In this document: positions 55,378-64,000 of the stretch, one piece after another
Layout: the number at the start of each line of letters is the position of its first letter
Numbering within the stretch: the stretch's first letter is position 1
Assembly (NCBI RefSeq): GCF_000423885.1
Contig: NZ_AUIV01000008.1
Coordinates: 1 to 64,000, forward strand
DNA: 64,000 bases
DNA from: Thermomonas fusca DSM 15424
GTDB taxonomy: Bacteria > Pseudomonadota > Gammaproteobacteria > Xanthomonadales > Xanthomonadaceae
Direction of reading: 5' to 3'
The notes under the pieces: generated by a model
The model's database searches: none
What the model saw: only the letters and a program-made list of their open reading frames with translations
Told to the model about the DNA's origin: nothing
Position numbers and translations under genes: made by a program

Positions 55378-56079
55378 ATGGACTGGATCCAGAACGACCA
55401 CGCTGACCGATTCGCGCTGCTCGAGCACGCCGGCACCGCGCTGGAGCGCGCCTGCCGCGCCGCCATCCAGCGCGATGGCGAAGCGTTCCTGGCACTGGCC
55501 GGCGGGCAGACGCCGCTGCCGCTGTACGCCTGGCTCGGTGCGATCGACTGGGCGGGCCGGGTGCTGGCCGTTCCCACCGACGACCGCTGCGTGCCGCATG
55601 CGCATCCGGCCTCCAACGTCGGCCAGCTGCAGGCCACGCTGGGCGGCAACCCGCAGGCCAGCGTGCTGGCGCTGACGTCGCCGGAAGGCGGCGCGGACGA
55701 TTCGCTGGCGCTCGCGCGCGCGGCGATGGCGGCGCATCCGCAGCCGTTCGACCTGGTGCTGCTGGGGATGGGTGCCGACGGTCATTTCGCCTCGCTGTTT
55801 GCCGGCGCCGCCGGGATCGAGGAAGCGCTTGCGCCGACTACCGGCACCGACGTGGTCGCCATCACCCCGCATCCGCTGCCTGCGTCCGCGCCATGGCCAC
55901 GGATCAGCCTGACCCTGTCGCGGCTGCTGCGCGCGCGGGAAATCCACCTGCTCGCCACCGGCGAGGACAAGCGCGCCGTGCTCGATGCATGCCGGGCCAG
56001 CGCCTCCGCGCCGTATCCGCTGGCCGCCCTGCTGCACGCGGATGCGCTGGCGCCGATCAACATCCACTGGAGTCCATGA
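55378..56079 (+). CDS. pgl: 6-phosphogluconolactonase
   Basis: Pgl (DevB type) hydrolyses the lactone to 6-phosphogluconate. The 233-residue protein has ALAGGQTPLPLYAWL, VPTDDRCVP and VLLGMGADGHFASLFAG, which are the DevB hallmarks including the catalytic His. It lies 21 bp after zwf and its stop touches the edd start. Confidence 0.95.
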   Translation: MDWIQNDHADRFALLEHAGTALERACRAAIQRDGEAFLALAGGQTPLPLYAWLGAIDWAGRVLAVPTDDRCVPHAHPASNVGQLQATLGGNPQASVLALTSPEGGADDSLALARAAMAAHPQPFDLVLLGMGADGHFASLFAGAAGIEEALAPTTGTDVVAITPHPLPASAPWPRISLTLSRLLRAREIHLLATGEDKRAVLDACRASASAPYPLAALLHADALAPINIHWSP

Positions 56080-57914
56080 TGTCCACCGCCGCGCTGCATC
56101 CCGCCGTCGAACGCGTCACCGCCCGCATCGCCGCGCGCAGCCTGGCGACGCGCCGTGACTACCTCGCCCGCATGGACGCCGCACACGCGGCCGGCCCGTA
56201 CCGCTACAAGCTGTCCTGCGGCAACCAGGCGCATGCCTTCGCCGCATCCGGCGAGGACAAGCCGGCGCTGCGCGGCGGGCGCGGCGGCAACATCGGGATC
56301 GTGACCGCCTACAACGACATGCTCAGCGCGCACCAGCCGATGGAGCAGTACCCGTCGCTGATCCGGATGGCCGCGCGCAACGCCGGCGGCAGCGCGCAGG
56401 TGGCCGGCGGCGTGCCGGCGATGTGCGACGGCGTGACCCAGGGCCGCGACGGCATGGAGCTGTCGCTGTTCTCGCGCGACGTGATCGCGCTGGCCACCGC
56501 GGTCTCGCTATCGCACGACAGCTTCGATGCAGTGCTGTGCCTGGGCGTATGCGACAAGATCGTGCCGGGCCTGCTGATCGGCGCGCTCAGCTTCGGCCAC
56601 CTGCCGGTGATCTTCGTGCCGGCAGGGCCGATGCCGTCCGGCATCCCCAACAAGCAGAAGGCCGAGGTGCGCCAGCGCTACGCGCTGGGCCAGGCCGGCC
56701 AGGACGAACTGATGGATGCCGAGGCGGCGTCCTACCACGCGCCGGGCACCTGCACGTTCTACGGCACCGCCAATTCCAACCAGATGCTGATGGAAGTGAT
56801 GGGCCTGCACCTGCCGGGCACCGCCTTCGTGCCGCCGAACGGGCCGCTGCGCAGCGCGCTGACCGTCGCCGCCGCCGAACAGGCGCTGCGCATCACCGCG
56901 CTGGGCGGGGACTATCGCCCGCTGGCCCACACCATCAATGAGAAGGCCATCGTCAACGCGATGGTGGGGCTGGCGGCCACCGGCGGCTCCACCAACCACG
57001 CCCTGCACCTGGTGGCGATCGCGCGCGCCGCCGGCCTGCTGATCGACTGGGACGATCTGGACGAACTGTCGAAGGCCACCCCGCTGCTGGCGCGGGTGTA
57101 TCCGAACGGTTCCGCCGACGTGAACCATTTCGAAGCCGCCGGCGGCATGGGCTTCGTGATCTCGCAGCTGCTGGATGCCGGCCTGCTGCACGAGGACATC
57201 CTGTGCGTGCACGGCGGCGGCCTGCGCCAGCAGGCCCGGCAGCCGTACCTGGACGATCTCGCGCTGCGCTGGCGCGACCCGCCGGCCGCCTCGCGCGATA
57301 CCGACATCGTGCGCCCGGTCTCCGCACCGTTCGACAGCGAGGGCGGCCTGCGCCGGCTGCAGGGCAACCTGGGGCGCGCGGTGGTCAAGATCTCCGCTGT
57401 CGCCCCGCAGTACCGCCGCCACGAGGCACCGGCGCGGATCTTCGAATCGCAGGACGCACTGCTGGCGGCATTCAAGGCCGGCGGGCTGGAGGGCGACTTC
57501 ATCGCGGTGGTGCGCGGCCAGGGCCCGCGCGCCAACGGCATGCCGGAGCTGCACAAGCTCACCCCCACGCTGGCGGCGCTGCAGGACCGCGGCCAGCGCG
57601 TGGCCCTGCTCACCGACGGCCGCATGTCCGGCGCGTCCGGCAAGGTGCTGGCGGCCATCCACGTGACCCCGGAAGCCGCCGATGGCGGCGCGCTGGCGAA
57701 ACTTCGCGAAGGCGACCTGGTCCGCATCGATGCCGAAGCCGGCAGCATGGATGTGCTGGTGGATGCCGCCGAATGGCAGGCGCGGGACGTGGTGCTGCCG
57801 GATCTGGCCGGCAACCAGTCCGGGATGGGCCGCGAGCTTTTCGCATTGATGCGCGGCAGCGTCGGCTCGGCGGAGAGCGGTGCCTGCTCGCTGTTCGGGA
57901 ACCACGGCGCATGA
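56079..57914 (+). CDS. edd: 6-phosphogluconate dehydratase
   Basis: Edd dehydrates 6-phosphogluconate to KDPG with a 4Fe-4S cluster, the first committed Entner-Doudoroff step. The 611-residue protein has VPAMCDGVTQG, LCLGVCDKIVPGLLIGAL, PGTCTFYGTANSNQM and TDGRMSGASGK. Adjacent ATGs lie at 56076 and 56079; the second is six bases from the GGAG. It overlaps glk by 4 bp. Confidence 0.96.
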   Translation: MSTAALHPAVERVTARIAARSLATRRDYLARMDAAHAAGPYRYKLSCGNQAHAFAASGEDKPALRGGRGGNIGIVTAYNDMLSAHQPMEQYPSLIRMAARNAGGSAQVAGGVPAMCDGVTQGRDGMELSLFSRDVIALATAVSLSHDSFDAVLCLGVCDKIVPGLLIGALSFGHLPVIFVPAGPMPSGIPNKQKAEVRQRYALGQAGQDELMDAEAASYHAPGTCTFYGTANSNQMLMEVMGLHLPGTAFVPPNGPLRSALTVAAAEQALRITALGGDYRPLAHTINEKAIVNAMVGLAATGGSTNHALHLVAIARAAGLLIDWDDLDELSKATPLLARVYPNGSADVNHFEAAGGMGFVISQLLDAGLLHEDILCVHGGGLRQQARQPYLDDLALRWRDPPAASRDTDIVRPVSAPFDSEGGLRRLQGNLGRAVVKISAVAPQYRRHEAPARIFESQDALLAAFKAGGLEGDFIAVVRGQGPRANGMPELHKLTPTLAALQDRGQRVALLTDGRMSGASGKVLAAIHVTPEAADGGALAKLREGDLVRIDAEAGSMDVLVDAAEWQARDVVLPDLAGNQSGMGRELFALMRGSVGSAESGACSLFGNHGA

Positions 57915-58924
57915 GCCATTCCAGCCTCGCCCTGGTCGGCGACATCGGCGGCACCAATGCGCGTTTCGCGCTGGTCGACCTGGATGCGCCCGAGATCGAA
58001 CTGCGCGAATCCGCAGCGCTGCCCAATGCGGACTTCGCCAGCCTCCAACACGCCATCGAACGCTATCTGGCAGGGGTCAGCGAGAAACCCGCGCGCGCGG
58101 CGCTGGCGGTGGCCTGCCCGGTGGGCAGCGACGAGATCCGCCTGACCAACCGCGCCTGGTCGTTCTCGCGCAGCGAACTGCAGCGCACCCTGGGCCTGTC
58201 CGAGCTGCGCATGCTCAACGACTTCGGCGCGGTGGCCTGGGCGATCCCCGCGCTGTCGCCCGAACACTTGGTGACCCTGCACGGCGCGCCGGAACCGCCG
58301 CAGCGCGGCCCGGTCAGCGTGCTCGGCCCCGGTACCGGACTGGGCGTTGCGATGCTGGTGGGGTCGGAAGCGAACGGTTGGCACGTGGTGGAAACCGAAG
58401 GCGGCCACGTCGGCTTCGCCCCGATCGGCGACGAGGAGCGCGCGATCGCGGCGTGGCTGACCGCCCAGCACGGGCGCACCTCCACCGAACGCCTGCTGTG
58501 CGGCAAGGGCCTGTCCGAAATCGATGCGGTGCTGCGCGGTTCCGGCGCGGTGCTGCCGGGGCAGCTGCCGCAACCCGGCGAAACCACGCTGCGCGCGCCC
58601 GTGCTGCGCGATCCGGCTGAAGTCGTGGCGGCCGCGCTGGACGGCCACGACCAGTCCGCGCGCCGCGCGCTGGCCCGGTTCTGCGCGGTGCTGGGCAGCG
58701 TGGCCGGCGACTGCGCGCTGATCCACGGCGCGCGCAGCGTGGTCATCGCCGGCGGCATCGTGCCGCGCTTCATCCCGTTCCTGCGCAGCAGCGCGTTCCG
58801 CGAACGCTTCCTCGCCAAGGGCCGGCTGGCGCCGCTGCTGGAATCCCTGCCGGTGCAGGTCATCACCCATCCCCATCCCGGCCTGCTCGGCGCCGCCTGC
58901 GCGCTGCGCGCCACGGAGTTCTGA
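57911..58924 (+). CDS. glk: Glucokinase
   Basis: Glk phosphorylates free glucose. The 337-residue protein has the ATP-binding GDIGGTNARF (10-19), LNDFGAVAWAIP, VLGPGTGLGVAML and ETEGGHVGFAPIGDEE, as in proteobacterial Glk. Being inside the Entner-Doudoroff operon, it lets glucose taken up without phosphotransferase feed straight into zwf. Confidence 0.96.
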   Translation: MSHSSLALVGDIGGTNARFALVDLDAPEIELRESAALPNADFASLQHAIERYLAGVSEKPARAALAVACPVGSDEIRLTNRAWSFSRSELQRTLGLSELRMLNDFGAVAWAIPALSPEHLVTLHGAPEPPQRGPVSVLGPGTGLGVAMLVGSEANGWHVVETEGGHVGFAPIGDEERAIAAWLTAQHGRTSTERLLCGKGLSEIDAVLRGSGAVLPGQLPQPGETTLRAPVLRDPAEVVAAALDGHDQSARRALARFCAVLGSVAGDCALIHGARSVVIAGGIVPRFIPFLRSSAFRERFLAKGRLAPLLESLPVQVITHPHPGLLGAACALRATEF

Positions 58925-58926
58925 GC

Positions 58927-59574
58927 ATGTTCGACAGCGCCCGCCACAGCCAGCTCGTCGACGCCGTGTTCGCCCGCGCGCCGGTGGTGCCGGTGATCAC
59001 CATCGAACGCCTCGAAGACGCCCTGCCGCTGTGCCGGGCGCTGGCCGACAACGGCCTGCCGGTGCTGGAAGTGACCCTGCGCACCGCCTGCGCACTGGAC
59101 GCCATCGCCCTGCTGGCGCGCGAACTGCCGCAGGCCTGCATCGGCGCCGGCACCGTGCTGGGCGAAGCCGACCTGCGCCGCGTCGAAGCGGCCGGCGCCC
59201 GGTTCGCCATCTCGCCCGGCTGCACGGATGCGCTGTATGAAGCCGCGAAGGCGTGCGCAACCCCGCTGATTCCCGGAATAGCGACAGCCTCCGAGCTGAT
59301 GCGCGGGCTGGAACACGGCTGGCAGCGCTTTAAGTTCTTCCCCGCCGAGGCCAGCGGCGGCGTGGCCGCGCTCAAGGGCTTCGCCGGCCCGCTGCCGGTG
59401 GCGCGCTTCTGCCCCACCGGCGGGATCGACATCGCGAAGGCACCGGCCTATCTGGCGCTGCCCAACGTCGCCTGCGTGGGCGGCTCGTGGATGCTGCCTG
59501 CCGATGCCATCAAATCCGGCGACTGGGAACGCATCGGCAAGCTGGCGCGCGAGGCGGCGGCGCTGCGGCGCTGA
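58927..59574 (+). CDS. eda: KDPG aldolase
   Basis: Eda splits KDPG into pyruvate and glyceraldehyde 3-phosphate. The 215-residue protein has the general-base Glu in LEVTLRT (about 47-53), CIGAGTVLGEAD and the Schiff-base K136 in QRFKFFPAEASGG. It starts 2 bp after glk and ends the operon, ahead of a bidirectional terminator. Confidence 0.96.
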   Translation: MFDSARHSQLVDAVFARAPVVPVITIERLEDALPLCRALADNGLPVLEVTLRTACALDAIALLARELPQACIGAGTVLGEADLRRVEAAGARFAISPGCTDALYEAAKACATPLIPGIATASELMRGLEHGWQRFKFFPAEASGGVAALKGFAGPLPVARFCPTGGIDIAKAPAYLALPNVACVGGSWMLPADAIKSGDWERIGKLAREAAALRR

Positions 59575-59620
59575 CCGTCCACGCCATCCACGCACCGTAG
59601 TCACGCCGGCCAGCCGGCAA

Positions 59621-59660
59621 GAAAAAACCCCGCCGGCTCGCACCGGCGGGGTTGGCTTTT
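59621..59660. terminator. Bidirectional intrinsic terminator between eda and the TonB receptor gene
   Basis: The 11-bp stem AACCCCGCCGG (59626-59636) pairs with CCGGCGGGGTT (59643-59653). On the minus strand it runs into a T6 tract, a strong signal for the receptor gene; on the plus strand it is followed by GGCTTTT, weaker, for eda. Confidence 0.85.
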
Positions 59661-59681
59661 GGCCCAGGGATGCGGCTGGCT

Positions 59682-62468
59682 TCAGAACTTGTAGCTGGCG
59701 CCCAGCAGCAGGGTGCGGCCCCACTTGATGGTTTCCAGCGGGCGGTCCTTGGTACCGGCATAGGTGCGATAGGACTCGTCTCCCAGGTTGCTCGCCTGCA
59801 GGAGCAGGCTCAGGCCCTTCAGGCTGCTGTCGTCGCTGAAGCTGTAGCTGACCTGCGCGTCGGTGATGTTCTCGCCGACCACGTAACGCAGCGAACGGGC
59901 GCCATCGAAATTGCCGATTTCGCCGATGAAGTCCGAGCGACGGCGGTTGTTGACGCGGAACTCGAAGCCGTTGCGCTCGTAGTAGGCCGTGAAGTTGTAG
60001 ACGCGCTTGGACAGGCCCGGCAGGGTGATCGGGTCGTTGCCGATGCTGCTGGAATTCTCCGGGGCCAGGATCTTGATGCTGCTGTCGGTGAAGCTGGCGC
60101 TGGCCACCATGCCGAAGCCGGTGAACGCATCGCCGAACATCAGGTCCAGCGGCATCGACGCGGTCAGCTCCAGGCCCTGCAGCTTGCCGCCCTTGCCGTT
60201 GAACGGCGCGCTGTAGTTGCCGGTGTTCTTCACGGTGACGCCCGGCGGCAGGGTGCTGCCGTTGACTTCCAGCCACGACGCCACCTGGTCGGTGAAGTCA
60301 TAGCCGTCGCGGGTCTGGGTGAAGATGTAGCTGGTGAGATCCTTGTAGAAGTACGCCGCGGCGATGTACGCCTTGGACCCGAAGTACTTCTCCCACGACA
60401 GGTCGAACGCGTTGGCGCGCCACGGGGCCAGCTCCGGGTTGCCGCCGCCGCCGCCGGGCTTGCCAGTGGTGGTATCGACGCCGAAGTCGAGCGAGGCGCG
60501 CATCTGGTCGACGCGGGCACGCGCCACCTGGCGGGCCAGGGCCACGCGCACGGTCTGGTCGTTGGCCAGCGAGAAGGCCAGGTTCATGCTGGGCAGCACG
60601 TCGGTGTACTTGGTGCCCTTGTGGATCGGCAGCGCACGGCTGCCCACCGGCCTGGTGGAATCCCAGTAGCGCGCGTCGGACGACTGGTCGGTGTACTGGA
60701 CCTGCACGCCGACGTTGCCGCGCACCGGCACCGAGCCCCACGTGGTGTCGATGTTCGCCTTGAAGTAGCCGGTGGTGATCCGCTCCGTCACGGTCCAGGC
60801 CTTCGGGATCAGGTAGTCGAGGTCATCGACCGGATTGAAGGTCATGTAGCGGGCGACGGCGCCCGGCACGTTCCAGGACGGGATCATGCCGACACCGGCG
60901 AAGCCCAAGTCGACCAGCCCGTACTGCAGGTCGGACGCGATGGTGGTATCCCCCTGCGCGCCGACGTTGATGCCGCCTTCCGGCTGCCACTTCTGCTTCT
61001 GGCGGTCGGCGTAGTTGAAGCCCACGTCGATGCCGGAGAACACGTCCGCCATGGCCGCAGGCGCCGGGAACTCGCCGCCGAGCCGGAAGCTGCTCAGCTC
61101 GTCCTCGACGCGCGGGGTCTTGCCGTAGCCCGAGCCGTAGATGGTGCCGCGCAGGTAGAGCGCGTCGGGGTTCGAGTAATCGCGGCCCGGGTTCAGCTGC
61201 GGGAAATTCCCGCCGGTGTAGTCCAGCACCACGGAATCCAGTTGCGGCGCGGGGACCAGCTGGGTGTTGTTCTCCAGGTTGGTCTCGTTGCGCTTCGCTT
61301 TAGACCAGCTGACATCCGCGAGCAGCTTGGCCTGGCCGACGAACATCTCGTTCTTCCAGCCGAACGCGTTGATCTCGTCCTTGCGGCGGTTGTACATCCC
61401 GCGCACCAGCGGATAGACGTTCTCGGCGGTGCCACCGGTGAAGGTGCCGTTGCCGTTGATCTGGGCGCCCACCACGTTCAGACGGCCATAGCCGCCGTTG
61501 TAGTCGCCGAGGTTGACTTCGAACTGGTTGGCGGTGTCTTCCTGCTTGGCCTGCGAATGGAAGGCGTCGAAGGTGCTGATCCACGCATCGGACGGACGGA
61601 ACTCAAGGGTAGCCATCACGCCGTCGCGCTTGGTGTAGCCCGTGCGGCGCAGCGCCTTGATGCCGTTGGAGTAGAAGGTCCCCGCCGCGACACCGGGGCG
61701 CCAGTTGTCGCCGATCTTTTCCCACGGCTCGTACAGGCCGACCTGGTTCTCCTGGATCGGCGTATCGGAGTGCGAATAGCCGATCGAGTAGCCGACGGTG
61801 CGGCTGGCGGACTGGCCGATATAGCTGGCATTGAAGCGGTTGCCGGTGGCGCCCTGGTTGGCGGCGGAGCCCAGCGAGTTGCGCTGCCAGCGGCCGCTGA
61901 TCGCGATCACCGGCTTGTCGTAGTCCAGCGGACGCACGGTGCGCATGTTCATCGTGCCGGACAGGCCCTGGCCCACCAGCGCGGCGTCGGGCGTCTTGTA
62001 GATGGTGACGCCGGCCATCAGCTCGGACGGATACTGGTCGAACTCGACGCTGCGGTTGTCGCCGGTGCTGACCAGCTCGCGGCCGTTGAGCAGCGTGGTG
62101 GAGAAGTCCGGCGACAGGCCGCGCACGCTGAGCACCTGCGCACGGCCTGCCACGCGCTGCGCAGCAATGCCGGGCAGGCGCGCGATCGATTCGGCGATGC
62201 TGACGTCGGGCAGCTTGCCGATGTCCTCGGCGGAGATCGCCTCGACGATCGAGGTGGAATCCTTCTTGATGTCGATGGCGCGCTCGATGCCGCCACGGAT
62301 GCCGGTGACCACGACGGTGTCGAGGTTCTTGGCGTCGTCTTTCTTCTTCACGCTGGCCCGTGCGTCTTGGGCGCCCGCTGGCGCGTCCTGTGCGGCCGCT
62401 TGCGCGGTCAACAGCAGCGCGGCCGACGCCAACGCCACGCTCAACATATTTCGCTTCAAGTGGACCAT
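59682..62468 (-). CDS. TonB-dependent outer-membrane receptor, likely carbohydrate type
   Basis: The 928-residue protein has a signal peptide (to about 27), a TonB-box-like LDTVVVTGIR (49-58), a plug domain (about 65-190, with VSIAESIARLPGIAAQRV and VLSVRGLSPDFSTTLLNGREL), and a 22-strand barrel ending in SYKF. The style (GIRGGIERAIDIKKDSTSIVEAISAEDIGKLPD) is that of large receptors tied to sugar uptake in Xanthomonas and Caulobacter. The neighbouring GH97 gene supports a maltodextrin or similar substrate. The ATG at 62468 has GGAGGGGA nearby. Confidence 0.92.
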   Translation of the reverse strand: MVHLKRNMLSVALASAALLLTAQAAAQDAPAGAQDARASVKKKDDAKNLDTVVVTGIRGGIERAIDIKKDSTSIVEAISAEDIGKLPDVSIAESIARLPGIAAQRVAGRAQVLSVRGLSPDFSTTLLNGRELVSTGDNRSVEFDQYPSELMAGVTIYKTPDAALVGQGLSGTMNMRTVRPLDYDKPVIAISGRWQRNSLGSAANQGATGNRFNASYIGQSASRTVGYSIGYSHSDTPIQENQVGLYEPWEKIGDNWRPGVAAGTFYSNGIKALRRTGYTKRDGVMATLEFRPSDAWISTFDAFHSQAKQEDTANQFEVNLGDYNGGYGRLNVVGAQINGNGTFTGGTAENVYPLVRGMYNRRKDEINAFGWKNEMFVGQAKLLADVSWSKAKRNETNLENNTQLVPAPQLDSVVLDYTGGNFPQLNPGRDYSNPDALYLRGTIYGSGYGKTPRVEDELSSFRLGGEFPAPAAMADVFSGIDVGFNYADRQKQKWQPEGGINVGAQGDTTIASDLQYGLVDLGFAGVGMIPSWNVPGAVARYMTFNPVDDLDYLIPKAWTVTERITTGYFKANIDTTWGSVPVRGNVGVQVQYTDQSSDARYWDSTRPVGSRALPIHKGTKYTDVLPSMNLAFSLANDQTVRVALARQVARARVDQMRASLDFGVDTTTGKPGGGGGNPELAPWRANAFDLSWEKYFGSKAYIAAAYFYKDLTSYIFTQTRDGYDFTDQVASWLEVNGSTLPPGVTVKNTGNYSAPFNGKGGKLQGLELTASMPLDLMFGDAFTGFGMVASASFTDSSIKILAPENSSSIGNDPITLPGLSKRVYNFTAYYERNGFEFRVNNRRRSDFIGEIGNFDGARSLRYVVGENITDAQVSYSFSDDSSLKGLSLLLQASNLGDESYRTYAGTKDRPLETIKWGRTLLLGASYKF

Positions 62469-62589
62469 GTTCCCCTCCAGAAATGGTTTTCGGAAATGGC
62501 GGGCTGTGGTCGCCCGCTCCTCATGCCTGCGCCGCGCGCATCACATGAACATTGCGATGGTAGTCGCGCCATCGGCCAACAGAAGATGC

Positions 62590-62603
62590 TGCATACGTAT
62601 TCA
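62590..62603. promoter_or_regulatory. LacI-family-like palindromic operator
   Basis: TGCATACGTATTCA is a near-perfect 14-bp palindrome (one mismatched pair) centred on CG, the usual layout for LacI-family repressors. Outer GCTGCA and TGCAGC (62588-62593, 62605-62610) extend the symmetry. It lies 122 bp upstream of the receptor start, between GH97 and receptor genes. Confidence 0.5.
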
Positions 62604-62713
62604 TTGCAGCTTCCGGCGGATGCCGTGCAGCCCGCGCCAATGCTGGCTTGCAGCAAAAAACCAATGGCGCCCGCAGGCGCGCCGGCGCGCCCGCCGAAGC
62701 GTCCGCGCAAGGC

Positions 62714-64000
62714 TCAGGGCGACGCCGCGGAAACCGCTTCCGGCGCAACCGGCAGCAAGCGCACCGCCGCGCCGCCACCGCCGGCCAGCCACAGCGGCAG
62801 CACGTCGCCGAGGGCCACGATTGTTTCCTCGCTGACGAAACGGAAGCGCGCATCGCCCTGGAACGAGGCACCTTCGCCGTCGCGATAGATCTGCGCGCGG
62901 TAGCGTTTTCCGGGCTCGAGGAAATCCAGCGCCAGTGCCAACGTCCGCGGATTGCGGTCGTTCATCGCGCCGACGAACCACTCGGGCTTTCCACGCGCCT
63001 TGCGCGCGATCGCCACGTACTCGCCCACCTCGCCGGCCAGCAGTTTCGACTCATCCCAGTCCACCGCGACATCCTTGATGAAGCGGAACGCTTCGGGATG
63101 CGCGGCGTAATGCTCCGGCAGGTCGGCCACCATCTGGATCGGGCTGTAGATGCCGACGTAGAGGGCCAGCTGCCGCGCCAGCGTGCTCTGGATCTCCTGC
63201 CCGTTGCGGCCGGTCAGGCTGACGATGCCGGGGGTGTAGTCCATCGGCCCGGCCAGCAGGCGGGTGAACACCAGCGTGACCTCGTGCTCCGGCGGGTTCG
63301 GCGGGTTGCCCCAGGCGTTGAACTCCATGCCGCGCGCACCCTCGCGCGAAATCCAGTTGGGATACGTGCGGCGCAGGCCGGTGTCCTTGATCGGCTCGTG
63401 GGCATTGATCGCCACGTGGTGCCTGGCCGCGTCGCGCACCACCCGCAGGTGGTGGTTGCTCATCCACTGGCCCTCGTGCCATTCGCGCAGCACCGGCGCG
63501 CCGGGCGCGTCCTGGCGCTCGATCTGGCCGGCATCGCAGACATAGCCGGTCTTGACCGCGTCGATGCCCAGCGCTGCGAACTTCGCGAACGCGGCGTCCA
63601 TCTGCCGCTCGTAGTGGCTGACCGCGCAGGCGGTTTCGTGGTGGCCGATCAGGTGCACGCCCTTGCCGCCGGCGTACTTCGCCAGTGCGGCAAGGTCGTA
63701 GTCCGGGGTGGGTTTGCTGAAATCGAAGCCCCAGCCGTTGGCGAACCAGTCGCCGTCCCAGCCCACGTTCCAGCCTTCCACCAGCACGCCGCGGAAACCA
63801 TTGGCGGCGGCGAAGTCGATGTAGCGTTTGGTATTGGCGGTGGTGGCGCCATGCCTGGGACCGGTCGCCCAGCTCTCCTTGTCCAGGTGCAGCGACCACC
63901 ACACGCCGACGTACTTCGACGGCTTGAACCAGCCCACGTCACCGAGCTTGTTCGGCTCGTTGAGGTTGAGGACCAGGTTGGATTCGACCAGCGCGCCGGC
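62714..64000 (-). CDS. GH97-family alpha-glucosidase, C-terminal part (runs off right edge)
   Basis: The 428 visible residues begin inside the protein (VESNLVLNLNEP, DVGWFKPSKYVGVWW) and cover the catalytic TIM barrel and C-terminal beta-sandwich. GHHETACAVSHYER and INAHEPIKDTG carry Glu residues matching the base pair of the inverting Bacteroides GH97 enzyme SusB, and REGARGMEFNAW has the likely acid Glu, so an inverting, calcium-dependent alpha-glucosidase is expected. The signal peptide and N-domain are outside the window. The next gene downstream is the TonB receptor (245-bp gap). Confidence 0.9.
   Translation of the reverse strand, partial: AGALVESNLVLNLNEPNKLGDVGWFKPSKYVGVWWSLHLDKESWATGPRHGATTANTKRYIDFAAANGFRGVLVEGWNVGWDGDWFANGWGFDFSKPTPDYDLAALAKYAGGKGVHLIGHHETACAVSHYERQMDAAFAKFAALGIDAVKTGYVCDAGQIERQDAPGAPVLREWHEGQWMSNHHLRVVRDAARHHVAINAHEPIKDTGLRRTYPNWISREGARGMEFNAWGNPPNPPEHEVTLVFTRLLAGPMDYTPGIVSLTGRNGQEIQSTLARQLALYVGIYSPIQMVADLPEHYAAHPEAFRFIKDVAVDWDESKLLAGEVGEYVAIARKARGKPEWFVGAMNDRNPRTLALALDFLEPGKRYRAQIYRDGEGASFQGDARFRFVSEETIVALGDVLPLWLAGGGGAAVRLLPVAPEAVSAASP

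Overview
The window is GC-rich and reads as chromosome of a gammaproteobacterium of the Xanthomonadaceae (Xanthomonas/Lysobacter/Luteimonas/Thermomonas side). The best pointers are the acetylated arginine route (N-acetylornithine carbamoyltransferase, N-acetylcitrulline deacetylase and a fused N-acetylglutamate kinase/synthase), the zwf-pgl-edd-glk-eda Entner-Doudoroff operon, and a TonB-dependent receptor next to a GH97 glycosidase. Genus and species cannot be fixed from the sequence alone.

Region 1 (1-20.9 kb) is a type VI secretion (T6SS) locus. On the minus strand: the 5' part of an IS1595-type transposase, a shortened tssM, tssL, tssK and a TraB/GumN-family gene. On the plus strand: an orphan LuxR-type response regulator, a large MltA-type lytic transglycosylase, tssF, tssG, tssH (clpV), vgrG, a DUF4123 adaptor, a small unknown gene and a 518-residue Ala/Gln-rich protein. 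Facing these on the minus strand are an OmpA-like lipoprotein and a PAAR-like protein. The sheath, tube and baseplate genes tssB, tssC, tssD, tssE, tssA and tssJ are not in the window. tssM stops at an A9 run that coincides with the apparent end of the insertion element, so the system may be broken.

Region 2 (21.1-29.5 kb) is a minus-strand operon: a secreted TPR-CHAT putative protease, a TpsB outer-membrane transporter and a 1511-residue TpsA haemagglutinin-like adhesin. motA-motB follow on the plus strand.

Region 3 (31.5-41.5 kb) is a tightly packed minus-strand operon, argF'-argG-argE'-argAB-argC-argH-yciI-proB-proA. In front of argF' lies a short Arg-containing reading frame followed by an intrinsic terminator and a competing complementary segment. 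This looks like a classical ribosome-mediated attenuator and is the most testable regulatory finding here.

Region 4 (41.5-53.7 kb) is housekeeping: a YcfJ-like envelope protein, cysS, sufE with an MFS exporter, ferredoxin fdxA, dapA-bamC divergent from gcvR-bcp (the Escherichia coli arrangement), a PIN-PhoH ATPase, an XRE regulator with a SulP anion transporter, and fabA-fabB. Two palindromic intergenic repeats of the kind scattered in these genomes lie here.

Region 5 (53.9-64 kb) handles carbohydrate: the full Entner-Doudoroff set plus glucokinase on the plus strand, converging through a bidirectional terminator on a TonB-dependent receptor and a GH97 alpha-glucosidase that runs off the right edge. 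A LacI-type palindrome lies between these two. Together they suggest oligosaccharide capture, hydrolysis to glucose, phosphorylation and Entner-Doudoroff breakdown. No rRNA, tRNA, CRISPR array, prophage or replication origin was seen.
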